From contig CM035806.1 in assembly GCA_020466095.1 (NCBI GenBank), positions 15,620,224-15,684,223 of the forward strand: 64,000 nucleotides of DNA. Reading direction: 5' to 3'. How positions within the stretch are numbered: the first letter of the stretch is position 1; each line of letters starts with the position of its first letter. Shown here in pieces: positions 1 through 9,577 of this stretch. The stretch comes from Chlorops oryzae (lineage: Eukaryota; Arthropoda; Insecta; Diptera; Chloropidae). The translations under genes and the position numbers were made by a program. The notes under the pieces were generated by a model that made no database searches, was not told the origin of the DNA, and saw nothing but the letters and a program-made list of their open reading frames with translations.

Positions 1-1365
1 AAAGTTTATTTTAAAATTATTCACAATCAATATAATTAATCAAAAATAAACAGAAACAAAAATATTGCTATTGGAAAGAGTTCTGTGTGTATTCACATAA
101 TGTAATTAACTCCGTGACTCATCATTTAGATTAAGCTTTTTCCCAATGGTTAACCCCTTTTACTTTAAAAAGAAATTTGCGATCTTATTATGTTTTTCTT
201 GCATTTATTTTCAATGCATTCACGGCCTGATAGATAGACCCGACCCCACCCGACCCGACCCGACTCGAGCCAGACCAGGCCAGGCCAGACAATAGGCAGA
301 CGACATCCCGGCATCCTGTTTATATCCGAGAATATTTGTCCAGGAAGCATAACCGGAAAAAACAAAAGCATACATAAAGCATAAGATGATGGAAAATGGG
401 TAAGCGCGTAATACGTGTGTGTAAAAACATTTTGCGAAATCCTTTTAGGCGAATAACACAAACAGGAAGCACTCAGTTGACGTAGTCAGTGTGCTGACAT
501 AAAGGACATTAAGGACACCAGAGAGTCTAACGGATCTTGGTGAGTTATGTTCAAAAGACTTAGAAGACAATAGTATTTGGTTTGCTGATCAATAAAAAAA
601 ATGAAAAAAACCAAAAGAGAAAAGAAAATTGGGGGAAATTGACAGCCAAAACGCACACACACACACGCACATACTTCTCTAGTTCCGTTCTAATGCAATT
701 GTCTATGGCATTAGTGTAAATAGAAGGATTTTGTGTAAGAACTTATCAAAGGAAATAGAAAAATGGAAAAATTGGACAAAGGAAAAACTTCTCTATTTTT
801 CGACACTTCCGATTGCCTGTCTTTTTTTTTTTTGTTTTCTCAATATTTTTGGTGAAAATCTAATTCTTTACTCTCATGGATAGAAAATCAGCCAACAAAC
901 TGAACGCGTTTTCAGAAGCTATATTTTTCTTTATCATAAAACAGTTACAAGTCAAAAGGTTAAAAGAGAAGAATTTAAATAGATATTCTAATATCTTCGC
1001 ATTAAAAATTTCACATTCACATTCACATATTAAAATGAAATGTTAAGGGGGTTGAAGGTTTTTAATGGCGAAAATGAAGCACATTTTTATGATTTTTTGG
1101 TGGCAACGTGGCAAATATAATTTTATTAAATTTAATTATATATTATTGTATGACATTTGAAGTATGTACCTACGCCTGGAAAAAATTTGAACGCAAAATA
1201 TTGTAAAATAGGCCGGTGGCCTTGAATCTCCGGAAGCGCTTTGAAAAAATTGGTTTTGCAGTGGACACGATAGGGGGACGGGAACATCCGAAAGGAAAAA
1301 ACATATATGCATTTTAATGGTAATATAATTCTTGAGGTAGCGTCGAAGTGTGTTCTTTCTCTCAC
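1..1365. other. AT-rich non-coding DNA, no gene seen
   Basis: Unique-looking AT-rich sequence with short homopolymers and one CG-rich patch near 240-290 made of repeated cgacc/cgagcc units. Short open frames here have no recognisable domain or coding bias. I see no tRNA, hairpin element or transposon end. Confidence 0.6.
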
Positions 1366-1536
1366 CCTTTTATTCCCTCTTCACCCCCCTTCGACACTCT
1401 TCACCGCACTTCACCCCTCTCCACCCATTCTTTGCCTCTCTTCACCCCTCTTCACCCCTCTTTAACACTCTTTGCCCACTTCACCCCTCTTCAGCCCTCT
1501 CTCTCTCACCCTCTCTCTCACTTTCTCTCACTCTCA

Positions 1537-1591
<55 letters not shown>

Positions 1592-1715
1592 TCTCTCTCA
1601 TCTTCTCCCTCTCTCCTTCTCCTCTCTCTCTCCTCCCTCTCTCCCTCCCTCTCCCTCCTCTCTCCCTCCCTCTCTCCCTCCCTCTCTCCCTCCCTCTCTC
1701 CCTCCCTCTCTCCCT

Positions 1716-1761
<46 letters not shown>

Positions 1762-1865
1762 GTCTCCCTCCCTCTCTCTCCTCTCTGTCTCTCTCGCTAT
1801 CTCTATATCTGGCGCTCACTCTCTCTCTCTCTATCTCTCTCATTCTCTCCCCCGCTCTCTCTCCT
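1366..1865. repeat. Pyrimidine-rich satellite: CTTCACCCCT-type units passing into (CT)n
   Basis: About 500 bp of almost pure pyrimidine on the + strand. The first ~130 bp are imperfect 10-12 bp units around 'cttcacccct'. The rest is (CT)n interrupted by regular 'ctctccctcc' octamers near 1640-1720. All three + frames stay open here only because CT-rich codons cannot form stops, giving Ser/Leu/Pro-rich pseudo-proteins. Long homopurine-homopyrimidine tracts like this can form triplex (H-DNA); that is general knowledge, not shown here. Confidence 0.95.
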
Positions 1866-2452
1866 TAGTGCGTATTAAGTACTGATAGTAAGAAATACAT
1901 ACATACCAAGTATGAATTTCTACTCACAAAAATATGGCTTACCAAAGTACTTGATATTTGAGAGGGAAAAACTCATTTTCCTTGCTATCGGTTTTACTTG
2001 AGATATTAAAGCGAAACGCTATTATTACCTATTCTTAGAAATCGGCTTATTGACGAATAAAGTCGATGTAAGTTTAATCTCATCATCATATTCGGACATT
2101 TGAGCACAATTCTAAAATTCATGCCCAACACGCGATCAAATAGAACAATGGAGCTCTCTATCAGGTCAGGAATTTCAGTAATCAATTCCAGTACAATAAT
2201 ACCACCTAATTCCTTTAAGGTATTTTACATTTAATTGACTGCGATTCGTTTTATCTCTAAGCCTCTTAAGTTAACTAAGTCTTAACTATTAAGTTTAAAT
2301 ATCGGTTCAAAAGAAAATAATAATTGAAGTTTTCTTGAAAATCTCCTCAAAACGCTAAGGAAGAAATGAAAAAAAACAACATGATTTACTTTAAAGCTTT
2401 TATTTTAATATATTAATATTAGGGTGTCCCAAGATATAAGATTTTATTTTCT

Positions 2453-3170
2453 CAGGCGAGCCTGACAATAACCCAGCAGAAAATTGTGAACAGCGGACAG
2501 CCAAATGAAATGCTCAGCAGGACAGCGTCATCGAGACGGAGCGAAATAATGATAATTCGTACCGGCTCCGTCTCAATGAACATGTCATGCAGGGCGTCCT
2601 GTGGACTTTCCCGCTGCCATGCGAATGAACTCGTCCGCGGTGAATTGTAATGACATTCGTGTAGAAATATCACCGCGCGCATCATCCACGAAGGCAGATG
2701 GTGCGGCTCCCATTTTCACGAGGACATCCTCGCGGATGTCCGCGGGACATTTTCTACTGGGAAAATACCTGACACAGACACACATCACACACATATACCG
2801 ACTTTTGTTAAATTTCTTTATGAAAACCGTCCCTTTGCCACGCCCACTTTTCCCATCGGAGACAATTCGAAGTTTCATTGAAATATTTCGAAAAGTCAGA
2901 TTTTGAGGCAGTTTTGGGATTTTTGTGACAGACCCTAGTACTGGAGGTACCCTTAAAAATGGACCCATCAAAGAAATTTTTTAGAGGATGTTAACGACTA
3001 CAAAGCAAGTATACTTGCCAACTTTCGTTAAAAGTCCATTTGAATTTCAGGCGTAGGAGGCAATTTTTGAAGAACACCCTTCTGGCACGCCCACTTTTCA
3101 AATTTTCGGAAGTCACATTAATTGCCTTAAAATTTTTAAAATAACAAATTTCATCAAAAAAAGGCTAAAA
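2453..3170 (-). repeat. Diverged fragment of the terminal-hairpin repeat (family Y)
   Basis: It shares with 44834-45710 the 'caggc..gcctgac' hairpin, 'gacacagacacac', two 'ccacgcccactttt' stretches, and the block 'acagaccctagtactgg' followed by 'aggtacccttaaaaatgg'. It is split by the element at 2472-2761, so that insertion is younger. Homology fades by about 3170. It has the same orientation as 44834-45710 and the opposite orientation to 34768-35625. Confidence 0.7.
2472..2761. mobile_element. Short TIR element, CCCAGC family (copy X1)
   Basis: It begins CCCAGCAGAAAATTGT and ends with the near reverse complement (…ACATTTTCTACTGGG). It interrupts a family Y repeat: flanking bases 'gcctgacaata' and 'atacctgacacagac' are contiguous in the uninterrupted copy near 44865. 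Reverse-complemented, its right ~60 bp match the left end of the element at 18676-19228 (shared 'aatgtcccgcggacatcc' and 'gatgtcct'). It has no coding capacity. The exact target duplication is unclear because the flanks are A-rich. Confidence 0.7.
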
Positions 3171-3514
3171 TTTCCTATTAACTAGTTTTAAGTATTTTCC
3201 TGTGAAAGTTTATTCGAACAGTGATGCATGATTAACATAATTTCACAATGTATTTTTGATATCTTGGTTAACATATGTGGCAATATTTTAAAGAAGACCC
3301 ACGATATTCAATATCAAAATTTTTCGATGCATACTTTTGGGGGAATCAATTTGAAGAGACTTCATACCAAATTTCTACGGCAATTCAGCACGGGTTATCG
3401 TAATCAAATCCCGATAACATTTAATATTTAAGCTAATAGGACGATTAAGAAGAAAAAAAGAAATGGAGGGTATGCGTTAAAGAAAAACTACTTGAATTTT
3501 TTTGGGACACCCTA

Positions 3515-6279
3515 TATTTATAAGTAAAAATTGTATATCCATCCGCAACCCTCCCTTTACTTATGTCTCACTTACCGGCTTCATAGCCGGCCCCCCATTG
3601 AGTTCATAGAGTCCTTTTTCAAAGAAATACTCCAACGTCTTGCTATCCCTTTTTGTGTTTTTTTTTTTTTTGGCTCTCTCTCTCCTAATTGTTTATTTAG
3701 CCCTTTAAAATTTCAAGTGTTGCGCACGTTTCGACTAAATAAATATTTTCTCAATTAACCCTTCCATGCCGTACGACGGCAGTAGGTATCTCGTAACTTT
3801 AGAGCTAGTCTGTGACACGACTCGCCGCGTCCGCCGCCCATCTCATTCGTACTTCCTACGCGATGATTTCATTTGGAATTCATGCATTTTAAGGATTGGA
3901 AAAACAAATTAAAAACAAATAAAGGATTTCTGGTGCAAATAAATTTATTTATTCATGTATTTATACAAAAGCGATTTTATACGCCGCTGTAAAATTGTTT
4001 ATCATGCAGCACATGTTGACGTGCTTCATACGACCAAAACCAGAAAAGAAAGAGGAAATGGAAAATGGAGAAGAAGAAAATTCAACCATCTATATACTTA
4101 TATGTGTTATATATATATATGTATGTGTTTTTTTTTCGAGGATAACCCGCTGCTTTCTTGGTTTCGATTTCCTTTCAATTAGTTTAATGAAAGGGCAAAA
4201 AATTTTATTCATCATTTATTCAAGGTGCAAATCAACTTCCACGTGTGTGAGGAAAGCTTATTTTAAAAATTTTAATTTGTTTTTTTTTTATTTTTTGGTT
4301 TTTGTTTTCATTGAGCTTGCTTATTCGAAATAAGCTCTATTAGCACGGTCAGTCCCGAGCACTTGCCGCAGCCTTATAGATTTTCCGCAAAAAACCAAAA
4401 ACCGAACAATGACTGCCAATTTGCAAAGGACTTTATGTGTCGTCGTTAGTATATATGCAAATGTTTTTTTCTCTTCCTCAATTCTTCGTAACCGTCGCCG
4501 TGTTGCCGTTGCCGTCGCCGTTGTCGCTTTTCCGTCGTGTGGTCGTGGAAAAGTGCCATCACAAATGAAAGTATTTTCCACCGTTTCAAACATGTATGGA
4601 CGCATACTTGCAACTTTTTCGAAACCAAAATAGGAAATTTAAAATTCCCACTGGGACTTCATTTCGATTGCATTGCAATGAAAAAGTTTTTCCGAGGCAA
4701 CCAAAAAACTTTCCCATTTCTATGCTTCAACAAAATGAAAGGCCAAAACGAACAGAATATAAAGGCGAACAAAAAAAAAAAACAAGGAAAAACAACAACA
4801 CAGAGAAAAGTTAAGCTTGTTCAACACAAACACAAGCACAAACACAAATACAAACACAAATGCAAACACAATTTACGCAATTCGGAAGCGAAAGCATTTT
4901 CAAAAGTTCAAAACACATTCACTTTCCCATTCACATATCCGCAGTCGGCACACACACACACATACACCCAGGCACACAGCGCCTTTGTACAATATTCAAA
5001 CGCTTCGATTACGAACCGAATTTCCCTCACTTAAGCCCCAAATCCAAAATCCAATTAACAAATCATTAAACTTTCATTAAAAAGTCTGTGCAACACACAG
5101 TAAATGTTGCCTCGCTTCGGCCCCCGTGCATATGCTACAAAAAAAAAAAAAGCAAACAAAAATCAAATGCATATTTGCGCAAGAAAGTATCAAGGACATA
5201 CGAGAAACTTTAACGATTGCAAGCTCTTGACTTTTGAACTTAATAAACAAGAAACAAAACACATGTAGGAACAAAAAAGGATTCGACTATTGTTTTCGAA
5301 TATTGAAAGTAGATAGATTCTCTCCGTTTTTTTTTTTTTTTTGTGAGTATAAACACAAATATTCCCATCCACGAGCTTATGTACCTGCATCTAAAGAATT
5401 TCTTTTGTTCTGGCGAAGAGTTTCCTCCTCAACACCTTTACCAATTGAAGGGAAAACAAAGCCAAAGCAAATTCGAGAGAATCAAGAAATTTTGCAAACA
5501 GAAATCCCTCGAAAATTTGCCATTATTATTTCGTTGTGACTTCGGTCGTTGTTGTCGTTGCTGTTGAACATATGTATCTAACCAACTATCGTCCAATAAT
5601 AATGAACTCGTCTTATAAACTTAATTATCTTCGGAAAACATTTATTTCTTCAATTTGTCTTTTTTTTTTTCATTGAACACAATTGGCTTCTTATCGAATT
5701 GTTTTAACACCAAGCAGCCGCACGCACGATTCTCTTCTAAGTCATCGCAAACTATTAGAGAACGCCAGCCGAGAAATCGGATAAGTTTCCTTGCCAGTTG
5801 CTATTCAGTTTTCTATTAGGTCAGTGAGAAAAACTCTGATCAACACAATAAAGCCAAACAACACAAAGTTGGTTTGAAAAGATATCCGTAAAAGAAAGAA
5901 ATAAAACCATAATCCTCCACATTAAGAAGGCTAGAATTCTCTTCAAGAGAATCTCTTTATATTCTTTCAAATTAAGAGACGAGTCATAGCTTCTCTAAAT
6001 AGTATTAAGCAGTTCGTTTGCTCTCCTCATCAGCGACTCTTGCTCATAAAGGTTAGGGAACATGAAAAAGTTGCTACCCGAACTAAATTCTGTCGCTCAT
6101 CCTTAAACTTTTTGTGATGAATTTTTTTTTTCTTTCTAAGAAATTGTTATTCCTTAATTTAAAGCAAAATGTTTTTGTCCTGAATTTTTAAGAAATTCTA
6201 AAATCGTTCTTGTATCCTAGATTAAAGAAATTCCAGTAAAGATTTTCTCCATATAGAAAAACTGGTTTGAAATGAATAG
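3515..6279. other. Non-coding DNA, no gene seen
   Basis: AT-rich sequence with scattered T/A homopolymers (for example 3659-3672, 5330-5342) and a small imperfect hexamer repeat at 4817-4870. Short overlapping frames near 4.4-5.1 kb translate to Thr/His/Asn-rich peptides driven by that repeat. No domain or transposon end was recognised. Confidence 0.55.
4817..4870. repeat. Imperfect (CACAAA/CACAAG)n hexamer repeat
   Basis: About nine consecutive six-base units of the form cacaaa, cacaag, caaata or caaatg. The unit is short and degenerate, so this is an ordinary minisatellite-like tract. Confidence 0.8.
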
Positions 6280-6505
6280 CCCAGCGGCCAAAATGCTGCT
6301 TACAGAAGCGATGAACACACTTCGTAGGCGGTAATGCACACGACCTCATATACAATCCTACTATACTTTTATTCAAGCGTGGTCGTTTTTTAGAGTGAAC
6401 GCCTTCGACCACAACACAAAGTAATCGGGGCTGTGTGGTGTTCATCCGGTATGCTGCCTTAAATCTCGTATACCTTGTAGACGGTAGGCACTGTTGGCCA
6501 CTGGG
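6280..6505. mobile_element. Short TIR element, CCCAGCGG family (copy X2)
   Basis: It starts CCCAGCGGCCAAAATG and ends with TTGGCCACTGGG. The interior is clearly homologous to 53469-53748: both carry 'ggcggtaatgcacacgacc' followed by 'tcatata', 'atcctactatactttt' and 'acaaagtaatcgggg'. It has no transposase frame. The length (226 bp) and TIRs fit a MITE; I do not assign a superfamily. Confidence 0.75.
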
Positions 6506-8509
6506 AGCTTTCAGAAGAATTATCGTTTTTTGATTACGAGTATATGTATGTACATATGTATTGCAACAGCGAAAGATTTAGAGCTTTTCTTTTATTTGAA
6601 CTGCAGTCCCTCTTCAGAGGTTCCAATTAAAAATATTCAAACTTTCAATAATTCATAGCACGCAAACCAATTTAGGAGGAGGATGAAAGGGTGGATTGTG
6701 CTATGATGTCAAGGATGTGACATTCTTTGGGTCTGGATTTGCCTTAAAGGACCCAAAGTTCCTAAAACCTATGTACAAAGTAGGCGTGGAGCCTGTTAAA
6801 ATTCTCAAAGGGACCCAATATTGCACTCTGCGTGCCAGACTTCAATGAAATCCGAACGAGGAGACATAAATTTTTAGTTTTATATCGTTTGAGTACCTCA
6901 ATTGGATGTGGAATGATTATGATTTGTCCGCTTTGATATCCGTTTCCTTCAAAAAAAAAAAAAAAAAAAAACACCCTAAAAAGAAATTTACTTCAAACAA
7001 GCAATTAATTTTCCTTATACATCAGAAAATCCATAAATATTTACCTTAAACATTTTCATGATGCATTGTTCTTAGTCTCCAAGGAATAAAACTTCCAAAA
7101 GGGAAGCCCGAAATGAAATAATCGCTCGTTCCTCCTCGTCGTCTTCGTATACACCTTTTCTCTGGTCATAATTGCGTGCCCTGCCGTTTCAAGTTTCTCC
7201 CATGCTACTCCCGCGATGCCGTCACAAAGTTTTCGTCGATTCTTAGAAATCTTTTGCATTCTTAAATGCATCTTGATTGAGTTCTGTTGATATTTTGTTT
7301 GCTTTGAATTAACTGAAAATTGTTTGCTTTCATTCGTCGTTCCGTAACTCCGAGTGACTCCATCGCACAGTGTCGCGTCTATATACATCTTGTGGACAAA
7401 AATCGAAGGAGTTGCGCTAGACCAATGAAATTTCGCAGAGATATTTCTTTGCATCAAAGACCTGCTTGCACTAACAGATGGCGTAGTCGTGAGAGTTGAG
7501 ACCGAATTATTTTCGGGACAACGACCAAGACGACGCATCTCTAATGAAGGTCTAACTGTGGAGGGCTAGGTTTTCTGCTATCTATCTCACAGTTAGCCAG
7601 TTAGCCAGTTACCAGTTAGCAATCTGGTATTGACATGCTATTCGGAACTTCGTAGGACGAGAATGGTGGTAATCGTTTTTAGTCCATTAGGAGAGACAAA
7701 CGGCAAACGGTCAGTCGACTTTATTTGACTCAATATAAGGACGGAAGCCTTGTATAAGGCTTTCCAACGTCCCACATTATTATTATTATTATTATTATTG
7801 CATGAAGTTAAGAAATTTTGAAAACATTGCGAAAATCGAACCAGCCCAACCACCACCGAAGATTTACGTGCATTTTAGTAAATTTTCGCCTGTATTTTGG
7901 ACCTGTACAAAAACTTCCATAGTTTTTGAATCCGCATAGCTTTCAACTTGTTTTCTTTTTTTTTTATTTTTTTTTTTAGATCACATCGTCTATTTTGATA
8001 TATATATTTTTTTTTAATCTTGTTTTGAAATTTTTCGAAAAACTGTGCTATTCCCTTACAAAACCCATAATTTGAAATGAAATTGCATTGCCTTCATGTC
8101 TTACTTTATATAAAGTACAAATTTTTTTTTTGAACAAAATACACTTTTATCTTGTTAGTTACATATATCTGCTCTACCTCAATAAGAAACTAACATGCAA
8201 AATAAATAATATGTAAAAGTTTTATCATCGCACAATGCGTTTCCAGTGATCTTAAAGAGGCATCAAAGCTTCCGAATCCGCAAGTCAATCGTTTTAATAA
8301 GTATTTTGTTTTATAGTACAATAGTGGTAATAATACCCATTTTCCGTAAAAAATGTTTAGTGACATTGTGTAAACATTTATGTTATTCTCAGTTTTCACT
8401 CTTAAGAACCATATTTTGCCAACTAACGGAACTTTTCTGTTGATCTAAGTTCAAAACATTTTAGGTACTTAAAGCTTTTAAAAATTTTCACTTCTTATAT
8501 ACAACATAT
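6506..8509. other. Non-coding DNA with a (TTA)n microsatellite
   Basis: AT-rich with a perfect TTA triplet run near 7776-7799 and an A-run at 6950-6970 that abuts 'acaccctaa', possibly a relic of a TAGGGTGT-type transposon end. The tract at 6720-6860 ('ggacccaaagttcc', 'gcgtgccagacttcaatgaa') looks like an old repeat fragment. The 160-aa frame on the minus strand at 7056-7538 has no recognisable domain, and I do not support it as a gene. Confidence 0.5.
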
Positions 8510-8970
8510 GGTCGGCCTCTGTGCCGTAGTTGGTTGAGATGGGAACTTACGAAGCGATAGGCTCTGGTTTCGATTCCCAGCTAAGGTGGTGGATGTTTGT
8601 GTCGTTTTTTCTCTTTCCGGTTTTCTTTGTTTTCCCATACTTCATGGAATCACAACAGGCCCATTTGAGGCCTATATGTGTCACCCTTAATTGTGGTAAC
8701 CACACTAACCTAACCTAAACTAACCTAAACTAAACTAACCTAACCTAACCTAACCTAACCTAACCTAACCTAACCTAACCTAACCTAACCTAACCTAACC
8801 TAACCTAACCTAACCTAACCTAACCTAACCTACCTAACCTAACCTAACCTAACCTAACCTAACCTAACCTAACCTAACCTAACTAACCTAACCTAACCTA
8901 ACCTAACCTAACCTAACCTAACCTAACCTAACCTAACCTAACCTAACCAAACCTAAACTAACCTAACCTC
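8510..8970 (+). mobile_element. tRNA-derived SINE (family A, copy 1) with expanded TAACC tail
   Basis: The 5' part is tRNA-like: a box A-like stretch (TGCCGTAGTTGG, about 8522-8533) and a box B-like stretch (GGTTTCGATTCCC, about 8566-8578). A tRNA-unrelated body follows ('tgtgtcgttttttctctttcc', 'catgga.tcacaacaggccca', 'gtgtcacccttaattgtgg'), then a tail of TAACC units. The same layout is found at 12663-12873 (+) and 52098-52290 (-). The tail is unusually long here and forms the array listed separately. The flanks resemble each other (acaacatatg / aaaacatgtatg), but I cannot call a clean target duplication. Confidence 0.8.
8697..8968. repeat. Interstitial (CCTAA)n array, TTAGG-type
   Basis: About 270 bp of the pentamer taacc/cctaa, near-perfect from about 8739 to 8945 with rare slips (for example 'taacctacc' near 8830 and 'aacctaactaacc' near 8880). 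On the minus strand it reads TTAGG, the canonical insect telomere repeat, which higher Diptera are known to have lost. It directly continues the 3' tail of a SINE, and related SINE copies carry two or three of the same units, so tail expansion explains it better than a telomere. Confidence 0.95.
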
Positions 8971-9009
8971 CAAAACATGTATGCATATGTGGCAGTATGG
9001 AAGAGCAGC

Positions 9010-9577
9010 TTAAGGGGACCTTCTGGTCTAGAGCACGAAAAATAAGGGTTTTTTCATGATTTTTTCTTGGTATTAAGCCAAATAAAAAACGGGTTTCTAA
9101 GTTTGCAGGATTATTGTTTAATTTATTGACAATCCGAAAAAAATTTTGTTATATTTTTTTGTTTTTATTTCTATTTTAAAAATGGCGGCGAAATAGACGC
9201 TTTTTTAAAAAGTACCTCCGTGGCGTACACGATTTCGTAAGTTCGGGTTATCCGAAAAAAAAAGAAAAAAATTTATTATTAATCAGAATGAATGCGGCTA
9301 TCGGGTGAGCTACAACAAAAAAAAAAAAAAAATTGACAAAATGGCGCAAATTTTAATTTAACACATAAAAAAACGCCCTTTTTCTACCTTTTTTTTTTAA
9401 TGAAAAAATATGAAGTTCTTGAAATAAAATTTTGGTTGTAGCTCACCCGATAGCCATTGATGTTGTGAATAACATATAAAAATTTTAGACGAATCGGTTC
9501 GATGGTTTTTTTGTTTTCATGTATATTTAAAAAAAAAATCAATTTTCAAAAAATTCTAGACCAGAAGGTCCCCTTAA
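9010..9577. mobile_element. TTAA-flanked MITE (family T, copy 1)
   Basis: The left end is TTAAGGGGACCTTCTGGTC and the right end is its reverse complement, with TTAA on both sides (9010-9013 and 9574-9577). The TIR is about 21 bp. The interior is AT-rich with homopolymers and no transposase frame. A second copy in opposite orientation lies at 51340-52074; both share 'ttggcttaatacc' and 'aaatcatgaaaa' next to one end. A TTAA target is diagnostic of piggyBac-type transposition, so this is probably a piggyBac-mobilised MITE. The TIR does not start with the usual CCC, so that assignment is an inference. Confidence 0.85.

Larger units (their letters stand above)
2420..3514. mobile_element. Composite TIR element (TAGGGTGTCCCAA ends) with nested insertions
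   Basis: The left end reads TAGGGTGTCCCAA at 2420 and the right end is its reverse complement, ending at 3514; TAT lies outside both ends (2417-2419 and 3515-3517). The interior holds a diverged fragment of the family described at 34768-35625, which is itself interrupted by a smaller TIR element at 2472-2761. No transposase frame is visible, so it is non-autonomous. The short TA-rich duplication and 13-bp TIR suggest a Tc1/mariner-like MITE, but the superfamily is my inference. A second element with similar ends lies at 50139-50495. Confidence 0.65.

Noticed and set aside
1348..1885. Three overlapping 137-176-codon frames
   Set aside because: Same artefact of a pyrimidine tract; all three + frames are open.
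7056..7538. 160-codon minus-strand frame
   Set aside because: No recognised motif; composition fits a chance open frame.
8697..8968. TTAGG-type array as a telomere or chromosome end
   Set aside because: It is interstitial, with unique DNA and transposons on both sides, and continues a SINE tail.
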